Below are positions 8,866-17,834 of a stretch of 64,000 bases of DNA, piece by piece. Below the pieces are notes generated by a model. That model worked only from the letters and a program-made list of their open reading frames with translations. It had not been told where the DNA came from and did no database searches. The stretch is from Aequorivita sublithincola DSM 14238 (lineage in GTDB: Bacteria > Bacteroidota > Bacteroidia > Flavobacteriales > Flavobacteriaceae), in contig NC_018013.1 of assembly GCF_000265385.1 (NCBI RefSeq), positions 275,001-339,000 on the forward strand, in the 5' to 3' direction. The position numbers and the translations under genes are program-made. Numbering within the stretch: the first letter of the stretch is position 1; each line of letters opens with the position of its first letter.

Positions 8866-10422
8866 TTAAAACGGCACATCATTATCCTCTTCCACGGAAA
8901 AATCATCATTCATAGAACTTCCGAAGGCTTCGTTGGGAGAAGGTAGATTCTTAGTTTTAAAAGTATCGTCATTTGCTGCATCGTTCATTCTTGAATGAAT
9001 TTCTGTTGGCATATTATCGTAATCTGCAAGGCTTTCGAATTTACCTAGATGACCGATGAACTTCAACCGTATTTCATCCAAACCACCATTACGGTGCTTG
9101 GCCACTATGAATTCTGCTTGTCCAGCGGTTGGAGTGTGTTCCTCATCATCCCACTCGTCAATTTTGTAGTATTCGGGACGATAAATAAACGAAACAATAT
9201 CTGCATCCTGCTCAATTGCTCCAGATTCACGAAGATCTGAAAGCAACGGTCGTTTGCTACCACCACGAGTTTCCACGGCACGTGAAAGTTGGGAAAGTGC
9301 AATTACTGGAATGCTCAATTCTTTAGCAAGCGCTTTCAAATTTCTGGAAATGGTAGAAATTTCTTGTTCACGGTTCCCTCCTTTTGAGCTTCCGCCGGCA
9401 GTCATCAATTGCAAATAATCTACAATTATAAGTTTAATACCGTGTTGTGAAGAAAGTCTTCTCGCTTTTGCTCGTAAATCGAATATTGATAATGAGGGAG
9501 AATCATCTATAAATAAAGGTGCTTTTTCTAATCCTTTTACTTTTACGTTTAGCTGTTCCCATTCGTGTTTTTCAAGATTCCCAGTTCTTAGTTTTTCTGA
9601 ACTCAACTGGGTTTCTGATGAAATTAAACGCGTTATAAGTTGTACTGAGGACATTTCCAAAGAGAAAAACGCCACGGGAATATTATGTTCCACTGCAATA
9701 TTTCGCGCCATTGAAAGCGTCAAGGCAGTTTTACCCATACCTGGACGAGCTGCGATAATTATTAAATCACTTGGCTGCCATCCAGAAGTTAGCTTATCTA
9801 CTTTTGCGAATCCTGAAGGAATTCCTGAAAGTCCTTCTTTGTTCGCTATTTCTTCAATTCTTTTCTTTGCTTGAATTACAAGGTTCTGAGCAGTTTCAGA
9901 GGAACGCTTAATGTTTCCTTGCGTTACTTCATATAGTTTTGACTCCGCATTGTCCAAAAGGTCGAAAACATCTGTACTTTCATTATAGGAATCTTCAATT
10001 ATTTCGTTTGAAATCTTTATCAAACTTCTTTGAATGTATTTCTGAAGAATGATGCGTGCATGGAACTCAATATGTGCTGAAGAAGACACTTTTTGGGTCA
10101 ATTGTATCAAATAAAACTCACCTCCAACTAATTCTATTTTGCCTTGTTTCTTAAGTTGAGCAGAAACGGTTAATAAGTCCACTGGTTGACTGTCCTCAAA
10201 CAGTTTATGAATGGCTTCAAAGATGTGTTGATGGGCTTGTTTGTAGAAAACTTCAGGATGTAGGATATCTATTACTTCATCTACTCCCTTCTTATCAATC
10301 ATCAAAGCACCGAGAACAACTTCCTCTAAATCAATGGCTTGCGGTGGTATTTTACCTTTTTCAAGCGATATGACCGGCGTAGAGCGAGTTGAAAAACTGG
10401 TTTGAGATTTAATTTTTTCCAT
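8866..10422 (-). CDS. dnaB: Replicative DNA helicase DnaB
   Basis: The hexameric 5'-3' helicase at the replication fork. The 518-aa protein has the N-terminal DnaG-interacting domain (about 25-125), a linker helix, and a RecA-like domain with Walker A ARPGMGKTAL (about 228-237), Walker B LIIVDYLQLM (about 332-341) and the SQLSRAVETR arginine-finger segment. The C-terminal extension (about 470-518) is acidic and ends DNDVPF, very like the DDDIPF tip of single-stranded-DNA-binding proteins. A terminator for accA separates it from that upstream gene. Confidence 0.97.
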   Translation of the reverse strand: MEKIKSQTSFSTRSTPVISLEKGKIPPQAIDLEEVVLGALMIDKKGVDEVIDILHPEVFYKQAHQHIFEAIHKLFEDSQPVDLLTVSAQLKKQGKIELVGGEFYLIQLTQKVSSSAHIEFHARIILQKYIQRSLIKISNEIIEDSYNESTDVFDLLDNAESKLYEVTQGNIKRSSETAQNLVIQAKKRIEEIANKEGLSGIPSGFAKVDKLTSGWQPSDLIIIAARPGMGKTALTLSMARNIAVEHNIPVAFFSLEMSSVQLITRLISSETQLSSEKLRTGNLEKHEWEQLNVKVKGLEKAPLFIDDSPSLSIFDLRAKARRLSSQHGIKLIIVDYLQLMTAGGSSKGGNREQEISTISRNLKALAKELSIPVIALSQLSRAVETRGGSKRPLLSDLRESGAIEQDADIVSFIYRPEYYKIDEWDDEEHTPTAGQAEFIVAKHRNGGLDEIRLKFIGHLGKFESLADYDNMPTEIHSRMNDAANDDTFKTKNLPSPNEAFGSSMNDDFSVEEDNDVPF

Positions 10423-10535
10423 TAAGCGAAAATATATAAAATGTTAAGAGGAAGAGTTGGTTTTGTGAGTTGCGATGTTAACCAGTCATCAACAATTGAA
10501 CTGTTAATAACTCCAAAATATTGTTGATAACCGCT

Positions 10536-10568
10536 AAAAAAATCCGAGGCTCCCACCTCGGATTTTTC
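10536..10568 (-). terminator. Terminator downstream of accA
   Basis: The arms AATCCGAGG (10541-10549) and CCTCGGATT (10556-10564) form a 9-bp stem with a 6-nt loop. On the minus strand a T run follows. It separates accA from dnaB. Confidence 0.85.
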
Positions 10569-10590
10569 TAAAGATAAGCTATGGTTAGTT

Positions 10591-11544
10591 TTAACTTTTA
10601 AACTCGCCCATTTCTAAATATTTTTCCATCCTCTTTTTTACAAGATCGGTTGGGGATAACATTTTTAATTCCTTATAAGTCTTTTCAATTGCGCCTGCAA
10701 CGGTTGTAAAAGTTTTCTCACGATTGCTATGTGCTCCGCCCAAAGGTTCTTTTACTATTTCGTCTATCAAGGTTAATTTTTTCATATCCTTGGCTGTAAG
10801 TTTTAAGGCTTCGGCAGCTTGTTCTTTAAATTCCCAGCTTCGCCATAAAATTGAAGAACAGCTTTCTGGAGAAATTACCGAATACCAAGTATTTTCAAGC
10901 ATCAATACTTTATCGCCAACGCCTATTCCTAATGCGCCGCCACTTGCACCTTCACCAATAATGATTACAATAATTGGCACTTTTAGGCGTGTCATTTCAA
11001 GAATGTTTCGGGCAATGGCTTCACCTTGTCCGCGCTCTTCAGCTTCTAACCCTGGGAATGCCCCAGGAGTATCTACGAAGCAAACTACGGGCACATTGAA
11101 TTTTTCCGCAGATTTCATCAAGCGCAATGCTTTTCTATATCCTTCAGGATTTGCCATCCCGAAGTTTCTAAACTGGCGTGTTTTAGTGTTGTAACCCTTC
11201 TGTTGGCCTACGAACATATAACTTTGATTGCCGATTTTTCCGAGGCCACCAACCATTGCTTTGTCGTCTTTAAACCCGCGATCACCGTGAAGTTCAAGGA
11301 AAGATTCGCCACAAATAGCGTTAATATAATCCATGGTGTATGGACGGTCTGGATGACGGGAAAGTTGCACGCGCTGCCAAGGAGTAAGGTTTTTATATAT
11401 ATCCTTTTTGGTGTCGTTTAGTTTCTTTTCTAGCTGTTTGCAGGTGTTTGATACGTCTACATCGCTTTCAGTACCAATGAGACAGGCTTTTTCAAATTGC
11501 TCCTGCAATTCTTTTATAGGGAGTTCAAAATCAAGATATTCCAT
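10591..11544 (-). CDS. accA: Acetyl-CoA carboxylase carboxyltransferase subunit alpha
   Basis: Transfers the carboxyl group from biotin carboxyl carrier protein to acetyl-CoA, the first step of fatty-acid synthesis; works with AccD. The 317-aa protein is full length. It has the N-terminal coiled coil (1-60), [29 protein letters not shown] (about 96-112), the oxyanion-type [20 protein letters not shown] (about 152-171) and [13 protein letters not shown] (about 190-202). It is monocistronic, with its own promoter and terminator. Confidence 0.97.
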   Translation of the reverse strand: MEYLDFELPIKELQEQFEKACLIGTESDVDVSNTCKQLEKKLNDTKKDIYKNLTPWQRVQLSRHPDRPYTMDYINAICGESFLELHGDRGFKDDKAMVGGLGKIGNQSYMFVGQQKGYNTKTRQFRNFGMANPEGYRKALRLMKSAEKFNVPVVCFVDTPGAFPGLEAEERGQGEAIARNILEMTRLKVPIIVIIIGEGASGGALGIGVGDKVLMLENTWYSVISPESCSSILWRSWEFKEQAAEALKLTAKDMKKLTLIDEIVKEPLGGAHSNREKTFTTVAGAIEKTYKELKMLSPTDLVKKRMEKYLEMGEFKS

Positions 11545-11577
11545 AATAATTTCCTTCGTTTTATAAAGGTTGGTTTA

Positions 11578-11585
11578 CAAAGATA
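11578..11585 (-). promoter_or_regulatory. accA promoter, -7 element
   Basis: The minus strand reads TATCTTTG, an exact TAnnTTTG box, 34 nt upstream of the accA ATG. The nearest TTG is 22 nt further upstream, longer than the optimal 19, so only the -7 element is firm. Confidence 0.5.
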
Positions 11586-11595
11586 AAATTTTGTT

Positions 11596-12498
11596 TTAGG
11601 TGTTGGTCAATCTTCTGCGTTTTCTTTCTTGTGTAATTTTAATAATTCCGTTTGCAATTACAGTTGCAAGAATAATCAAAGCACCATAATAAAATTGTGG
11701 GCTCATATTTTCAGAATCTCCTAAAATAATGAGCGCCAAAATGATACCATAAACCGGTTCCATATTTATAGTAAGCATTACTGTGTAAGGACTTATCCAT
11801 TTCATAACATGGATGGAAGCTATAAACGCATAGGCCGTGCAAGCCGAAGCCAAAATAGCAAGATATATCCAATCGTGTGCAGAAACCGTGAAAAATTCTG
11901 TTGTGAATTTTCCTGCAAAAGCTAAATAAATACTTATTCCAATTACACCGAACATCAATTCATAAAAGGAAATAGCCGAAGCTTTGTGCTTCAAAACAAA
12001 CTTTCCGTTGATTACTGAAAAAAGCGCACTCAAAAATGCTGAAATAAGTGCTAAAATAATTCCTATTGAGTTTGAAGAATCCACATCAAAAATAACGTAA
12101 AGTCCTGCTATTACTACTAATCCGAATAACACTTCGTATAAAATTATTTTTCTTCCGTAAAGAAGTGGTTCCAAAAGTGAAGCGAAAAATGCTCCTGTGG
12201 AAAGCACGGCGAGTGTTACTGATACATTTGAAGCCTTTATTGCTCCAAAAAACGTAAGCCAATGCAGTGCGATTATTATTCCCGCCAAGGCGAAACCGCT
12301 CAAAGTTTTTAATGAAAACTTCAATTTCTCCTTTCTAAACTTCAGAAAAACAAAAATTATGATTGTTGCCAAAAGCATTCTATACCAAACCAGCGGAATG
12401 GCTTCCAAGGAAATCAACGCACCCAAAACGGCAGTAAACCCCCAGATGAAAACTATAAAATGTAGATGTAAGTAATTTAGGAGCTTATCGTTTCGCAT
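11596..12498 (-). CDS. EamA-family (drug/metabolite) transporter
   Basis: A 300-aa inner-membrane protein with ten predicted helices in two five-helix EamA repeats. The first starts at HFIVFIWGFTAVLGAL (about 12-27) and the second at IGIILALISAFLSALFSVIN (about 145-164). The C-terminus is short and basic. The family exports amino acids, nucleotides or other small metabolites; the substrate cannot be told from sequence. Its start overlaps the end of the upstream lptG-like gene by 14 nt, so it is the third gene of the tgt operon. Confidence 0.88.
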   Translation of the reverse strand: MRNDKLLNYLHLHFIVFIWGFTAVLGALISLEAIPLVWYRMLLATIIIFVFLKFRKEKLKFSLKTLSGFALAGIIIALHWLTFFGAIKASNVSVTLAVLSTGAFFASLLEPLLYGRKIILYEVLFGLVVIAGLYVIFDVDSSNSIGIILALISAFLSALFSVINGKFVLKHKASAISFYELMFGVIGISIYLAFAGKFTTEFFTVSAHDWIYLAILASACTAYAFIASIHVMKWISPYTVMLTINMEPVYGIILALIILGDSENMSPQFYYGALIILATVIANGIIKITQERKRRRLTNT

Positions 12499-13564
12499 TT
12501 CGTAAAAGATAGATTGCTAAAATTGCGAACACGAAATTAGGGAACCAAGTGGCTATAAAAGGTGAAAAATCACTTTGCTCGGCCATAGTTCCAAAAATTT
12601 TATCGAAAAATATAAAAACCATTCCAATACTTATACCAATGGCTAGGTTTACCCCCATTCCGCCGCGTCGTTTTACGGAGGAAACCGCAACAGCAATAAT
12701 GGTTAAAATATATGCCGAAACCGGTAAGCTCCAGCGTTTGTAACGCACCACTTCATACCTATTAATATAAGAAGAACCGCGCGCCTTTTCCTTTTTGATA
12801 AAATCGTTTAATTCCGAGAAATTCAACGTTTCCGCAATGTAAGTTACGGGCGTTAGATCTTCCATCGTAAAACCGAAAACGGTGTCTAGTTTGTTCTTGG
12901 TTTCAAGTATATCTGCGGTTTCGCCAATTTTTCGTTTGTTATAATTGGTTAATGTATAGGTGCTGTCTTCATCGTTGTATTTTATTTGTCCAGCGGAAAT
13001 TTTATAGGTCATTTTGTTTCCTTCAAAATGTTCCAAAGTGAAGTTGCTACCTATTTTTTCTTGTACATTAAAATAACTCACATAAATGTAATCGTTGTCG
13101 TTTATCTGTGTATAAACGTTGCTTTGGTCCCTATCCTGCTTTCCTTTCTTAAGATAATCGTAAGCAAATTCATTGAAACCTTTGCTGGCTTTTGGCGCCA
13201 AATACATACTGAAAATAAGTGCCGAAATGCAGACAATAGTTGCTCCAATAAGGTATGGCCGAAGAAAACGGTAATACGAAACGCCAGAACTCAAAAAAGC
13301 AATTACCTCAGTATTATTAGCCAATTTTGAAGTAAACCAAATAACTGAAAGAAAAAGAAACAACGGAAAAAGTAGGTTCGCAAAGTAGATTGTGAAATTA
13401 TAGAGATAAATCATTACCTCTGAAAAAGGAACTTCGTTATCTAAAATTTTGTCAATCTTTTCTGCTAGGTGAACGGTAATTCCAATAGGTATGAACAGCA
13501 ATAACAGGAGCGAAAAAGTGCCCAAATATTTCTTTAATATGTATCTGTCCAGTATGCTGAGCAT
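12485..13564 (-). CDS. LptF/LptG-family permease (YjgP/YjgQ)
   Basis: Part of the LptBFG transporter that extracts lipopolysaccharide from the inner membrane. The 359-aa protein has the family layout: helices near residues 15-35, 55-75 and 98-118, a periplasmic beta-jellyroll region (about 125-260) and three helices at the end (about 272-355). It starts MLSILDRYILKKYLGTF, the amphipathic N-terminus typical of the family. It lies 2 nt after tgt and overlaps the EamA gene. LptF cannot be firmly told from LptG here, though single LptG-like copies after tgt are common in this group. Confidence 0.9.
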   Translation of the reverse strand: MLSILDRYILKKYLGTFSLLLLLFIPIGITVHLAEKIDKILDNEVPFSEVMIYLYNFTIYFANLLFPLFLFLSVIWFTSKLANNTEVIAFLSSGVSYYRFLRPYLIGATIVCISALIFSMYLAPKASKGFNEFAYDYLKKGKQDRDQSNVYTQINDNDYIYVSYFNVQEKIGSNFTLEHFEGNKMTYKISAGQIKYNDEDSTYTLTNYNKRKIGETADILETKNKLDTVFGFTMEDLTPVTYIAETLNFSELNDFIKKEKARGSSYINRYEVVRYKRWSLPVSAYILTIIAVAVSSVKRRGGMGVNLAIGISIGMVFIFFDKIFGTMAEQSDFSPFIATWFPNFVFAILAIYLLRNAKR

Positions 13565-13566
13565 CG

Positions 13567-14697
13567 TTATAATCTTTGATCTAGTTTTTTAACCATGCCG
13601 TTTTTCCATTGGGCAAAATCACCCGTTAAGATATGTTTTCTGGCTTCACGAACCAACCATAAATAGAACCCTAAGTTGTGAATTGTAGCTATTTGCCTTC
13701 CCAACATTTCGTTCACGGTAAATAAATGACGAAGATAGGCCTTGTTATAATCTGTATCTACCCAAGTAATTCCCATTGGGTCAATAGCTGAAAGATCTGC
13801 TTCCCACTTTTTGTTTTTGATATTGATAATTCCTTCGGAAGTAAAAAGCATTCCATTTCTACCATTTCGAGTTGGCATTACGCAGTCGAACATATCAATC
13901 CCCAGAGCGATGTTTTCCAGAATATTTATTGGAGTACCAACACCCATTAAATAGCGCGGCTTTTCTTTTGGAAGAATAGCAGTTACTATTTCAGTCATTT
14001 CATACATTTCCTCAGCTGGTTCGCCAACTGAAAGTCCGCCAATGGCGTTTCCTTCTGCGCCAACGGAAGCAATGTATTCTGCAGATTGTTTCCGAAGATC
14101 TTTATAAGTGCTTCCTTGAACAATCGGGAAAAAAGTTTGGTCATAACCATACTTCAAAGGCGTTTTTTCCAAATGTTTTATGCAGCGATCCAACCAACGA
14201 TGCGTCATATGCATCGAGCGTTTTGCGTAATTGTATTCGCACGGATATGGCGCACATTCGTCAAAAGCCATAATAATGTCTGCACCAATGGTGCGTTGGA
14301 TTTCCATTACATTTTCAGGTGTGAAAAAGTGATAACTACCGTCAATATGACTTTTGAATTTAACACCTTCCTCCTTAATCTTCCTATTTGCCGAAAGCGA
14401 ATACACTTGATAACCGCCACTATCCGTCAAAATATTACGATCCCAATTCATAAATTTATGAAGTCCGCCGGCTTTTTCAAGCACCGCCATTTGTGGTCGC
14501 AGATATAAATGATAAGTATTTCCAAGAATTACATCTGGGTTAATGTCTTCTTTCAATTCGCGCTGATGCACTCCTTTTACGGTGCCAACGGTACCAACAG
14601 GCATAAATATTGGAGTTTCAATCACTCCGTGATCTGTAGTTATTGTTCCAGCACGAGCATTGCTTTGTAAATCTGTTGCTTCTAATTTAAACTGCAT
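13567..14697 (-). CDS. tgt: tRNA-guanosine(34) transglycosylase, zinc-site variant
   Basis: Exchanges guanine for a queuine precursor at position 34 of tRNAs with GUN anticodons. The 376-aa protein keeps the substrate loop (TDSGGYQVYSL, about 91-101), GGLSVGE (220-226) and the nucleophile region GIDMFDCVMPTRNGRNG (D268). The family's zinc ligands, a CxCxxC motif, are absent: the aligned stretch is DPMGITWVDTDY (306-317), although the later His in TIHNL (340) is kept. The C-terminus is short. It is the first gene of a tgt-lptG-EamA operon. Confidence 0.93.
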   Translation of the reverse strand: MQFKLEATDLQSNARAGTITTDHGVIETPIFMPVGTVGTVKGVHQRELKEDINPDVILGNTYHLYLRPQMAVLEKAGGLHKFMNWDRNILTDSGGYQVYSLSANRKIKEEGVKFKSHIDGSYHFFTPENVMEIQRTIGADIIMAFDECAPYPCEYNYAKRSMHMTHRWLDRCIKHLEKTPLKYGYDQTFFPIVQGSTYKDLRKQSAEYIASVGAEGNAIGGLSVGEPAEEMYEMTEIVTAILPKEKPRYLMGVGTPINILENIALGIDMFDCVMPTRNGRNGMLFTSEGIINIKNKKWEADLSAIDPMGITWVDTDYNKAYLRHLFTVNEMLGRQIATIHNLGFYLWLVREARKHILTGDFAQWKNGMVKKLDQRL

Positions 14698-14719
14698 TCA
14701 GCATTTTTTATTGAGGGGG

Positions 14720-14727
14720 CAAAGATA
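14720..14727 (-). promoter_or_regulatory. tgt operon promoter, -7 element
   Basis: The minus strand reads TATCTTTG followed by CCCCC, 23 nt upstream of the tgt ATG. TTG triplets lie 15 and 22 nt upstream of it but not at the optimal 19, so only the -7 box is well supported. Confidence 0.5.
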
Positions 14728-14792
14728 ACAGTTATTAAATTCCAAATCCCAAATTCCAAATGACAAAATTTCATTACGGGTGCTCGATGACG

Positions 14793-14825
14793 GATGACGG
14801 ATGAAAACTTCCATCATCCGTCATC
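14793..14825. repeat. GATGACGGATGA hairpin repeat
   Basis: GATGACGGATGA (14793-14804) and TCATCCGTCATC (14814-14825) form a perfect 12-bp stem with a 9-nt loop. A second overlapping register exists because the unit GATGACG is repeated. Related sequence occurs at 23203-23228 and 48979-48994. It lies between the divergent tgt and transketolase genes. Confidence 0.65.
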
Positions 14826-14887
14826 AATCATCCAGCTCCTATGTTAACAAAACATTGAAATCGTTAATAAAAGCAAACGCTTCAGCT

Positions 14888-14917
14888 TTGTAAGGCTCAT
14901 TGAATACCTTACTTTTG
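14888..14917 (+). promoter_or_regulatory. Transketolase promoter
   Basis: TTG (14888-14890), exactly 19 nt, then TACTTTTG (14910-14917) is a perfect TTG-N19-TAnnTTTG match. The expected transcription start is about 15 nt upstream of the ATG at 14940. Confidence 0.8.
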
Positions 14918-14939
14918 ACACTGAAAATTAAAACACATT

Positions 14940-15785
14940 ATGGCAGATTACAAAGCACTCGAAAATTTGGTAATTCAAGTCCGAAGAGATATTTTAAGAC
15001 AAGTACATAAAGTAAATTCTGGGCATCCCGGAGGTTCTTTGGGTTGTACCGAATTTTTTGTTGCATTATACAATGAATTGATGGAACGCAACGAAAATTT
15101 CACAATGGATGGCAAAGATGAAGACCTCTTTTTCCTTTCCAACGGACATATCTCTCCTGTATTTTATAGTGTTTTGGCACGAGCAGGCTATTTTCCAGTG
15201 GAAGAATTGAATACTTTCCGCCTTTTAAATTCACGTTTGCAAGGACATCCAACAACTCACGAAGGTTTGCCTGGCATTCGCATTGCGTCGGGTTCTTTGG
15301 GGCAGGGTATTTCAGCTTCAATTGGAGCGGCTCTTGCTAAAAAACTGAACAAAGACAAGCACATTATTTACACACTTTGTGGCGATGGCGAATTGCAAGA
15401 AGGCCAAAACTGGGAAGCAATTATGTATGCCGCTGGAAATAATGTGGACAATTTGATTGTTACCATAGATCTAAACGGTCAGCAAATTGACGGTTCTACA
15501 AAGAATGTACTTCCTTTAGGAAATGTAAAAGCGAAATTTGAAGCTTTTGGCTGGGATGTGATGGATATTGAAAAAGGAAACGATTTAAAAGCCATTATTG
15601 CTGGAATGAAGAAAGCCAAGGAAAAAACTGGCAACGGAAAACCAGTTTGTGTTTTGCTTCATACGGTAATGGGTAACGGCGTAGATTTTATGATGCACAC
15701 GCACGACTGGCACGGAAAAGCTCCGAATGACCAACAGTTGGAAGAAGCACTTTCACAAAATCCTGTAACCTTGGGAGATTATTAA
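14940..15785 (+). CDS. Transketolase, N-terminal (thiamine-diphosphate) subunit
   Basis: With the next gene it forms a split transketolase of the non-oxidative pentose phosphate pathway. The 281-aa subunit corresponds to the thiamine-diphosphate pyrimidine-distal domain: VNSGHPGGSLGCTEF (about 26-40), GHPTTHEGLPGI (about 101-112), GSLGQGISASIGAALAKK (117-134), the magnesium site CGDGELQEGQNWEA (about 146-159) and H-W-HGKAPN near the end. The next gene begins 17 nt after the stop. The two-gene form is common in Bacteroidota and is not a frameshift. Confidence 0.95.
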   Translation: MADYKALENLVIQVRRDILRQVHKVNSGHPGGSLGCTEFFVALYNELMERNENFTMDGKDEDLFFLSNGHISPVFYSVLARAGYFPVEELNTFRLLNSRLQGHPTTHEGLPGIRIASGSLGQGISASIGAALAKKLNKDKHIIYTLCGDGELQEGQNWEAIMYAAGNNVDNLIVTIDLNGQQIDGSTKNVLPLGNVKAKFEAFGWDVMDIEKGNDLKAIIAGMKKAKEKTGNGKPVCVLLHTVMGNGVDFMMHTHDWHGKAPNDQQLEEALSQNPVTLGDY

Positions 15786-15802
15786 AATTGAAAACATTTC
15801 AG

Positions 15803-16756
15803 ATGAAAAAATATACAGATACAGGCAAAAAAGATACACGTTCAGGTTTCGGCGACGGACTTACCGAACTTGGAAAGAAAAATAAAAATGTAGTTGCTCT
15901 CTGCGCAGATTTAACTGGCTCGCTTAAAATGGACGATTTCAAAGAAAATTATCCAGAGCGATTCTTTCAAATTGGTATTGCAGAAGCGAATATGATTGGT
16001 ATTGCAGCCGGAATGACCATTGGCGGAAAAATTCCATTTACGGGAACTTTCGCAAACTTTTCCACCGGAAGGGTTTATGACCAAATTCGTCAAAGTGTTG
16101 CTTACAGTGGGAAAAACGTAAAAATTTGCGCATCCCACGCTGGTATTACCTTAGGTGAAGATGGTGCAACACATCAAATTCTTGAAGATCTTGGGTTGAT
16201 GAAAATGCTACCAGGAATGACGGTAATCAATACTTGCGATTACAATCAAACCAAAGCAGCAACCATTGCCATCGCAGATTTTGAAGGTCCAGTTTATCTT
16301 CGCTTTGGAAGACCGAAAGTGGCAAACTTCACTCCTGCCGACCAAAATTTTCAAATAGGAAAAGCGGTTCAATTGCAAGAAGGAACTGACGTTACAATAA
16401 TCGCCACTGGCCATCTAGTTTGGGAAGCGTTGCAAGCTGCAGAAACTTTAAACGAAAACGGAATCACCGCAGATGTAATAAACATTCACACCATAAAACC
16501 TTTGGATGATGAAGCAATCTTGAAAAGCGTTAAAAAAACAGGTTGTGTCGTTACCGCTGAAGAACACAATTTCCTTGGTGGTTTAGGTGAAAGTGTAGCA
16601 CGTGTTCTTTCTACCCAACATCCTGCTCCGCAAGAATTCATAGCCACACAAGACACTTTTGGCGAATCTGGAACTCCAGAACAATTGATGGATAAATATG
16701 GCTTGAACGCTGCAGCTATTGTGAATGCTGCTAAAAAAGTAATTGCAAGAAAATAA
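15803..16756 (+). CDS. Transketolase, C-terminal subunit
   Basis: The 317-aa partner of the preceding gene. It holds the pyrimidine-binding domain (FGDGLTELGKKNKNVVALCA, FQIGIAEANMIGIAAGM with the catalytic Glu at about 67, then HAGITLGEDGATHQ) and the C-terminal transketolase domain (about 190-310, AEEHNFLGGLGESVARVL). The ATG at 15803 was preferred to the in-frame TTG at 15788, which would add only five residues. A bidirectional terminator follows. Confidence 0.95.
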   Translation: MKKYTDTGKKDTRSGFGDGLTELGKKNKNVVALCADLTGSLKMDDFKENYPERFFQIGIAEANMIGIAAGMTIGGKIPFTGTFANFSTGRVYDQIRQSVAYSGKNVKICASHAGITLGEDGATHQILEDLGLMKMLPGMTVINTCDYNQTKAATIAIADFEGPVYLRFGRPKVANFTPADQNFQIGKAVQLQEGTDVTIIATGHLVWEALQAAETLNENGITADVINIHTIKPLDDEAILKSVKKTGCVVTAEEHNFLGGLGESVARVLSTQHPAPQEFIATQDTFGESGTPEQLMDKYGLNAAAIVNAAKKVIARK

Positions 16757-16785
16757 AAAGCTGAATTAAAAATTCTTTATAAATT

Positions 16786-16820
16786 GAAAAGCCCCGTTCA
16801 GATTGAACGGGGCTTTCTTT
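16786..16820. terminator. Bidirectional terminator after transketolase
   Basis: GCCCCGTTCA and TGAACGGGGC form a 10-bp GC-rich stem with a 3-nt loop, flanked by A and T runs. It sits between convergent genes and can serve both strands. Confidence 0.88.
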
Positions 16821-16840
16821 ATATTGCAAAATTGTATTTT

Positions 16841-17761
16841 CTAAATTGTTGGATCTAAATAATCTGGAGTGCCGTTTCCGTTTTTATCTGGATAATTAAC
16901 CACACCGTTTATTATTTCAATCTCGTCTTTTGTAAGTCTTCCATCTCCGTCATCATCAGTATCTAAATAATTAGGAACACCATTGCCGTCTGTATCATCG
17001 TCAAACAAATAACCATTTCCGTTTAGGTCTTCAAGGTAGGAATCTATTCCATCGTCGTCGTGATCTGCAACTTCTACACCGAATAATTCAAAAGAAAAAA
17101 CAAGTTGTTCATAAGCTTTCAAATTACCAACAGGTGGATATTGAAAATACGCCAATCCCGAAGGTACAAATACGGCTCCAATACCATAGTTTTCAAAAGT
17201 CAAAGTACCGTCAGGGTTAGACATCACATTAGTTGCTCCTCTAAATTGAATCATAGCTTGCTGCAAACCTCGAATTATACCTGCACTCATATTTGAATCT
17301 ACTAAATTGAAACGAACAGGGGTTACGGCACTATCAAACAAATCAAGGTTTAAAAGTCTTCCATCATAGGTATTTGTTGTGTAATCTGAAAAATGAGGTT
17401 TCTCTCCTCCTCCTTCACGAACTACTAAATAGTAAAGCGTATATTCAACAGATTTGTCAACTAAATCTGTCACCTTTAAAAAATCAACCTGATCCATTAA
17501 AGGGATAATGTCTGTATTACCTTTAGGAATAGTATCAAACCTCAATTTAAAGTTTTCTGGGTCGTTTTCAAATTCAGTATAATTATAAAAGTGTGTAGCC
17601 AGAAAATCTTCAATCTCAGTTTGTGCTATTGCGGCTTCTTCTCCACGATCGTGAGGTGGAGGTCCAACCGGACCATCGTTATCATCCTTTTTACACGAAA
17701 CCGTAACAATAAGCAATGTTACTAATAAAGCTACTCCGTATTTAATTTTTATCATCATCAA
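16841..17761 (-). CDS. FKBP-like lipoprotein with calcium-binding repeats
   Basis: A 306-aa surface lipoprotein. A lipobox (TVSC, Cys23) follows the signal peptide. Residues about 45-225 resemble a diverged FKBP-type prolyl isomerase (TLYYLVVREGGG, IIRGLQQAMIQFRGATNVM, YGIGAVFVPSGLAYF). The last 75 residues hold thrombospondin type 3/EF-hand-like acidic repeats: DHDDDGIDSYLEDLNGNGYL, DTDGNGVPNYLDTDDDGDG, DKNGNGTPDYLDP. These should bind calcium and stiffen the C-terminus. Isomerase activity is uncertain because the fold is only partly recognisable. Likely exposed in the periplasm or outside. Confidence 0.8.
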   Translation of the reverse strand: MMMIKIKYGVALLVTLLIVTVSCKKDDNDGPVGPPPHDRGEEAAIAQTEIEDFLATHFYNYTEFENDPENFKLRFDTIPKGNTDIIPLMDQVDFLKVTDLVDKSVEYTLYYLVVREGGGEKPHFSDYTTNTYDGRLLNLDLFDSAVTPVRFNLVDSNMSAGIIRGLQQAMIQFRGATNVMSNPDGTLTFENYGIGAVFVPSGLAYFQYPPVGNLKAYEQLVFSFELFGVEVADHDDDGIDSYLEDLNGNGYLFDDDTDGNGVPNYLDTDDDGDGRLTKDEIEIINGVVNYPDKNGNGTPDYLDPTI

Positions 17762-17834
17762 TTTTTTGTGGGCGCAAGATACAATTTTCAGTTATTTTTG
17801 TATTATACATTAACGTAGTTTTTAGGATAATTGT

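Noticed and set aside
10423..10535. DnaA boxes or an origin next to dnaB
   Set aside because: TTGTTGATAA-like strings are present, but none matches TTATNCACA and there is no cluster.
14940..16756. Frameshift splitting transketolase into two pieces
   Set aside because: The break falls at the known domain border, both parts have their own start and stop, and the two-subunit form is common in the phylum.
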